64,000 nt of DNA from Arcicella sp038230735 (GTDB taxonomy: Bacteria; Bacteroidota; Bacteroidia; Cytophagales; Spirosomataceae): the NCBI GenBank assembly GCA_038230735.1, contig JBBRMR010000018.1:1-64000 (forward strand), read 5' to 3'. The position numbers and the translations under genes were made by a program. Under the pieces are notes generated by a model. The model did not search any database. It was given only the letters and a program-made list of their open reading frames with translations, and was not told where the DNA came from. This document shows, in pieces, positions 61,964 through 64,000 of the stretch. Every line of letters begins with the position of its first letter. Within the stretch, counting starts at the first letter, position 1.

Positions 61964-62920
61964 ATGAAAAAATATACATTTACAGAAAAAAAAGATACTC
62001 GTTCTGGCTTCGGTGCTGGGATGCAGGAGTTGGGACAAACCAACCCAAATGTTGTGGCTCTTTGTGCTGACTTGATTGGCTCTTTGAAGTTGGATGCTTT
62101 TATTAAAGAAAATCCAGAAAGATTTTTTCAAACGGGTATCGCCGAAGCGAACATGATTTGTATTGCAGCTGGTTTGACCATTGGTGGAAAAATCCCTTTT
62201 GCTACTACTTTCGCTAACTTCGGAACGGGTAGGGTTTATGACCAAATCCGTCAATCCGTAGCGTATTCAAACAAAAATGTTAAAATCGCTTGTTCTCATG
62301 CAGGATTGACATTGGGCGAAGATGGGGCTACACACCAAATTTTGGAAGACATCGGTTTGATGAAAATGCTTCCTGGGATGACCGTTATCAACCCTTGCGA
62401 CTTTAACCAAACTAAGGCGGCAACTATTGCGGTGGCGGATTTTGAAGGTCCCGTTTATTTGCGTTTTGGTCGTCCAGTTGTACCAATTTTTACGGCTCCT
62501 GACCAAGAATTTATCATCGGGAAAGCGTGGACAGTTAATGAAGGAAAAGACGTAAGTATCTTTGCCACAGGGCATTTGGTTTGGGAAGCAATCCTTGCGG
62601 GAGAAATTTTAGCAGAACAAGGAATTGATGCAGAAATTATTAATATCCACACCATTAAACCTTTGGACGAGGAGGCTGTCTTAGCATCAGTGCGTAAAAC
62701 TGGTTGTGTGGTTTCAGCAGAGGAACATCAGATTGCTGGTGGTTTGGGCGATTCAATTGCTCAGTTGTTAATCAAAAATCACCTTGCCCCAATGGAATTT
62801 GTGGGCGTTGAAGATTCTTTCGGAGAATCTGGAACCCCTGCTCAATTGATGGAAAAATATGGTTTGAATGCCGCTGCTATCGTTGAGAAAGCCATGAAAG
62901 TTATCGCACGAAAGAATTGA
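61964..62920 (+). CDS. Transketolase, C-terminal subunit
   Basis: 318 residues. MKKYTFTEKKDTRSGFGAGMQEL and the pyrimidine-binding core FFQTGIAEANMICIAAGLTIGGKIPFATTFANF (with the Glu that activates TPP) lead into the C-terminal transketolase fold: HLVWEAILAGEILAEQGIDAEIINIHTIKPLDEEA and EEHQIAGGLGDSIAQLL. It pairs with the N-terminal subunit at 59062-59919. A terminator and repeat follow. Intact. Confidence 0.94.
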   Translation: MKKYTFTEKKDTRSGFGAGMQELGQTNPNVVALCADLIGSLKLDAFIKENPERFFQTGIAEANMICIAAGLTIGGKIPFATTFANFGTGRVYDQIRQSVAYSNKNVKIACSHAGLTLGEDGATHQILEDIGLMKMLPGMTVINPCDFNQTKAATIAVADFEGPVYLRFGRPVVPIFTAPDQEFIIGKAWTVNEGKDVSIFATGHLVWEAILAGEILAEQGIDAEIINIHTIKPLDEEAVLASVRKTGCVVSAEEHQIAGGLGDSIAQLLIKNHLAPMEFVGVEDSFGESGTPAQLMEKYGLNAAAIVEKAMKVIARKN

Positions 62921-62984
62921 TTTCGATGCGACCGTCGCTACGGTTCGATGTTTGGTTTTCGATGCGACCGTCGCTACGGTTTGG
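62921..62984. repeat. Duplicated TTCGATGCGACCGTCGC-class repeat
   Basis: Two near-identical copies start at 62922 and 62958, each containing TTCGATG and the small hairpin ACCGTCGCTACGGT. A diverged copy of the GCGACCGT word lies at 41206-41221. It lies directly after the transketolase stop codon. Confidence 0.85.
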
Positions 62985-62990
62985 AAAATG

Positions 62991-63028
62991 AAAAATCCAC
63001 AAGAAATTTAATTCTTGTGGATTTTTTG
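62991..63028 (+). terminator. Rho-independent terminator after the transketolase gene
   Basis: AAAATCCACAAGAA pairs with TTCTTGTGGATTTT around a 6-nt loop, followed by T residues. The preceding A-run would also allow minus-strand function. Confidence 0.88.
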
Positions 63029-63040
63029 TAAATCAATCAC

Positions 63041-63083
63041 TCGAAAATCCGAACATCGAACATCAAGAACCGAATATCGAAAA
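63041..63083. repeat. Heptamer-periodic arm at the sigma factor start
   Basis: Words TCGAAAA, then (after one base) CCGAACA, TCGAACA, TCAAGAA, CCGAATA, TCGAAAA in strict 7-nt register, ending 4 bp before the ATG of the sigma factor. It is the inverted partner of the TTCGATG words at 62922-62984, across the terminator. Confidence 0.88.
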
Positions 63084-63087
63084 AAAT

Positions 63088-63633
63088 ATGTCTGATTCTG
63101 AAATACTTAGTCAATTTTCTGTCCCAGCAACCCGAAATTTTGCTTTTAATCAACTGGTAAAAACTTATCAGCAAAAAGTGTATTGGCACATTCGTAAAAT
63201 GGTGATTGACCATGACGATGCCGATGATTTGACCCAAGAAACATTCATCAAGGCTTGGAAAGGATTGGATAATTTTAAAGGTGAATCGCAACTATTTACA
63301 TGGCTATATCGTATTGCTACTAATGAATCATTAAATCATTTGACTAAGAAAAAAAGACGTTTTTTTGTTCCCATTAACGATATTTCGGAAGAATTATCCA
63401 GTAAATTAGAAGATTCTGACATGGTTTCGGGTGATGAGGTTCAGATAAAATTACAAAAGGCACTCTTGACTTTACCCGATAAACAACGCTTGGTTTTCAA
63501 CATGAAATATTACGATGATTTGAAATATGAAGAGATTTCAGCTATAACGGGGACATCCGTTGGGGCTTTAAAAGCATCCTACCATTTAGCCGTAAAAAAG
63601 GTGGAAGAACATTTAAAACATTCATTTTTGTAG
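63088..63633 (+). CDS. ECF-type RNA polymerase sigma factor
   Basis: 181 residues. Region 2: VKTYQQKVYWHIRKMVIDHDDADDLTQETFIKAWKGLDNFKGESQLFTWLYRIATNESLNHL, with the -10 recognition core. Region 4: DKQRLVFNMKYYDDLKYEEISAITGTSVGALKASYHLAVKKVEEHL, the -35 helix-turn-helix. No sigma 1 or 3 regions, so an ECF sigma. The next gene, 54 bp downstream, encodes a protein with a membrane segment, the usual place for its anti-sigma factor. Its start directly follows a heptamer repeat arm. Confidence 0.95.
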   Translation: MSDSEILSQFSVPATRNFAFNQLVKTYQQKVYWHIRKMVIDHDDADDLTQETFIKAWKGLDNFKGESQLFTWLYRIATNESLNHLTKKKRRFFVPINDISEELSSKLEDSDMVSGDEVQIKLQKALLTLPDKQRLVFNMKYYDDLKYEEISAITGTSVGALKASYHLAVKKVEEHLKHSFL

Positions 63634-63687
63634 TACAATTAAACTATATATAAAAACCTTTGTCAAAGCATCGAAAATTAAAAGAAG

Positions 63688-64000
63688 ATGAAAAAGCAAG
63701 AATTTAATTTAGAGAACATACCGAAAAAGAATATTTTTATAGTCCCAGAAAACTATTTTGAAGAATTATCCGATAAGATTGAAAACCGAACCCAATCAGT
63801 TATAGAGAATTTACCAAAAGAAAATATTTTTAAAATTCCTGACAATTATTTTGAAGATTTAGAATCAAATATTTTGGCTCGTAACATTCAGGATACAAAA
63901 AATATTCCTTTGTTTACGTGGTCGGCTAAACGTACATGGGCATCAGTAGCGGCGTGTTCAGCAATTGCGATTATGGGTTATTTTACTTTAATGCCTTCGC
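63688..64000 (+). CDS. Probable anti-sigma factor, N-terminal fragment
   Basis: 104 residues before the window edge. The cytoplasmic part holds two tandem copies of a short module, NIPKKNIFIVPENYFEELSDKIE (residues ~10-32) and NLPKENIFKIPDNYFEDLESNIL (~41-63), each pairing a proline-rich strand with a helix. A transmembrane helix begins at ~88 (WASVAACSAIAIMGYFTL). Its position behind the ECF sigma gene suggests an anti-sigma factor. The C-terminal part lies outside the window. Confidence 0.65.
   Translation, partial: MKKQEFNLENIPKKNIFIVPENYFEELSDKIENRTQSVIENLPKENIFKIPDNYFEDLESNILARNIQDTKNIPLFTWSAKRTWASVAACSAIAIMGYFTLMPS

Noticed and set aside
1..64000. Prophage, integrase, IS element or rRNA operon
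   Set aside because: No transposase, integrase, phage structural gene or rRNA sequence was found; the only transposase-like gene is the broken Rpn nuclease.

Overview
The window is AT-rich DNA from a Bacteroidota member, most likely order Cytophagales. Evidence: a secreted protein with a C-terminal gliding-motility/CHU_C (T9SS type B) sorting domain, a lipoprotein-type BamA/TamA homologue (TamL), a BatB-like VWA protein with a TPR partner, transketolase split into two genes, a conserved miaB / sigma-54 activator / lptE / secG / groES-groEL neighbourhood, and a tRNA promoter fitting the Bacteroidota TTG...TAnnTTTG consensus. Several starts are probably TTG or GTG, and Shine-Dalgarno sites are weak throughout.

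Layout. 1-5.3 kb: gltB and the first codons of gltD (minus strand), separated by a toxin-antitoxin pair. 6-8.2 kb: a T9SS cargo protein. 8.2-18 kb: a broken Uma2 gene, RNase Z, a STAS protein, purC, a thiolase, a TPR/BatB pair, an RluA-type pseudouridine synthase, a tandem ABC ATPase, a lipoprotein and an intact Uma2 gene. 18.2-25.4 kb (minus): groEL, groES, secG, a helical-repeat protein, lptE, a sigma-54 activator and miaB, covering envelope biogenesis, proteostasis and tRNA modification. 25.5-36.2 kb: small hypotheticals, a frameshifted Rpn nuclease, a serine hydrolase, a histidine phosphatase, tamL, an rRNA/tRNA methyltransferase, a queuosine-precursor transporter, an aminotransferase and a lipoprotein. 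36.47-36.85 kb: tRNA-Ser(GCT), tRNA-Pro(TGG) and tRNA-Arg(TCT).

36.9-53 kb is a surface-polysaccharide locus in two convergent arms. The plus arm holds a GT-C-like membrane protein, an O-antigen ligase/polymerase, two GT4, an acyltransferase, a GT2, a WcaF-like acetyltransferase and a WecA/MraY-like initiating transferase. The minus arm holds GT2, GT4, a GT8-like protein and two GT9, then a degenerate PP2C-like membrane protein. The arms meet at a bidirectional terminator near 46.37 kb. 53-64 kb: sucC, an M48 lipoprotein protease, a fumarylacetoacetase-fold protein, a broken aspartic protease gene, an M23 peptidase, bcp, the two transketolase halves split by a decayed ATPase/TOPRIM-like cassette, and an ECF sigma factor with a probable membrane anti-sigma partner cut by the window edge.

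Two features recur. First, intergenic DNA is filled with short repeats of 7-nt (sometimes 9-10-nt) periodicity in several sequence classes, often as inverted arms. They frequently end at a start codon and in places supply coding sequence: the LptE signal peptide, a glycosyltransferase C-terminus and the tail of a four-helix-bundle protein. A different GC-rich repeat lies in frame inside miaB. Second, six accessory genes (Uma2, Rpn, aspartic protease, four-helix-bundle, ATPase, TOPRIM-like) are each broken by in-frame stops or single frameshifts, while every core gene is intact.
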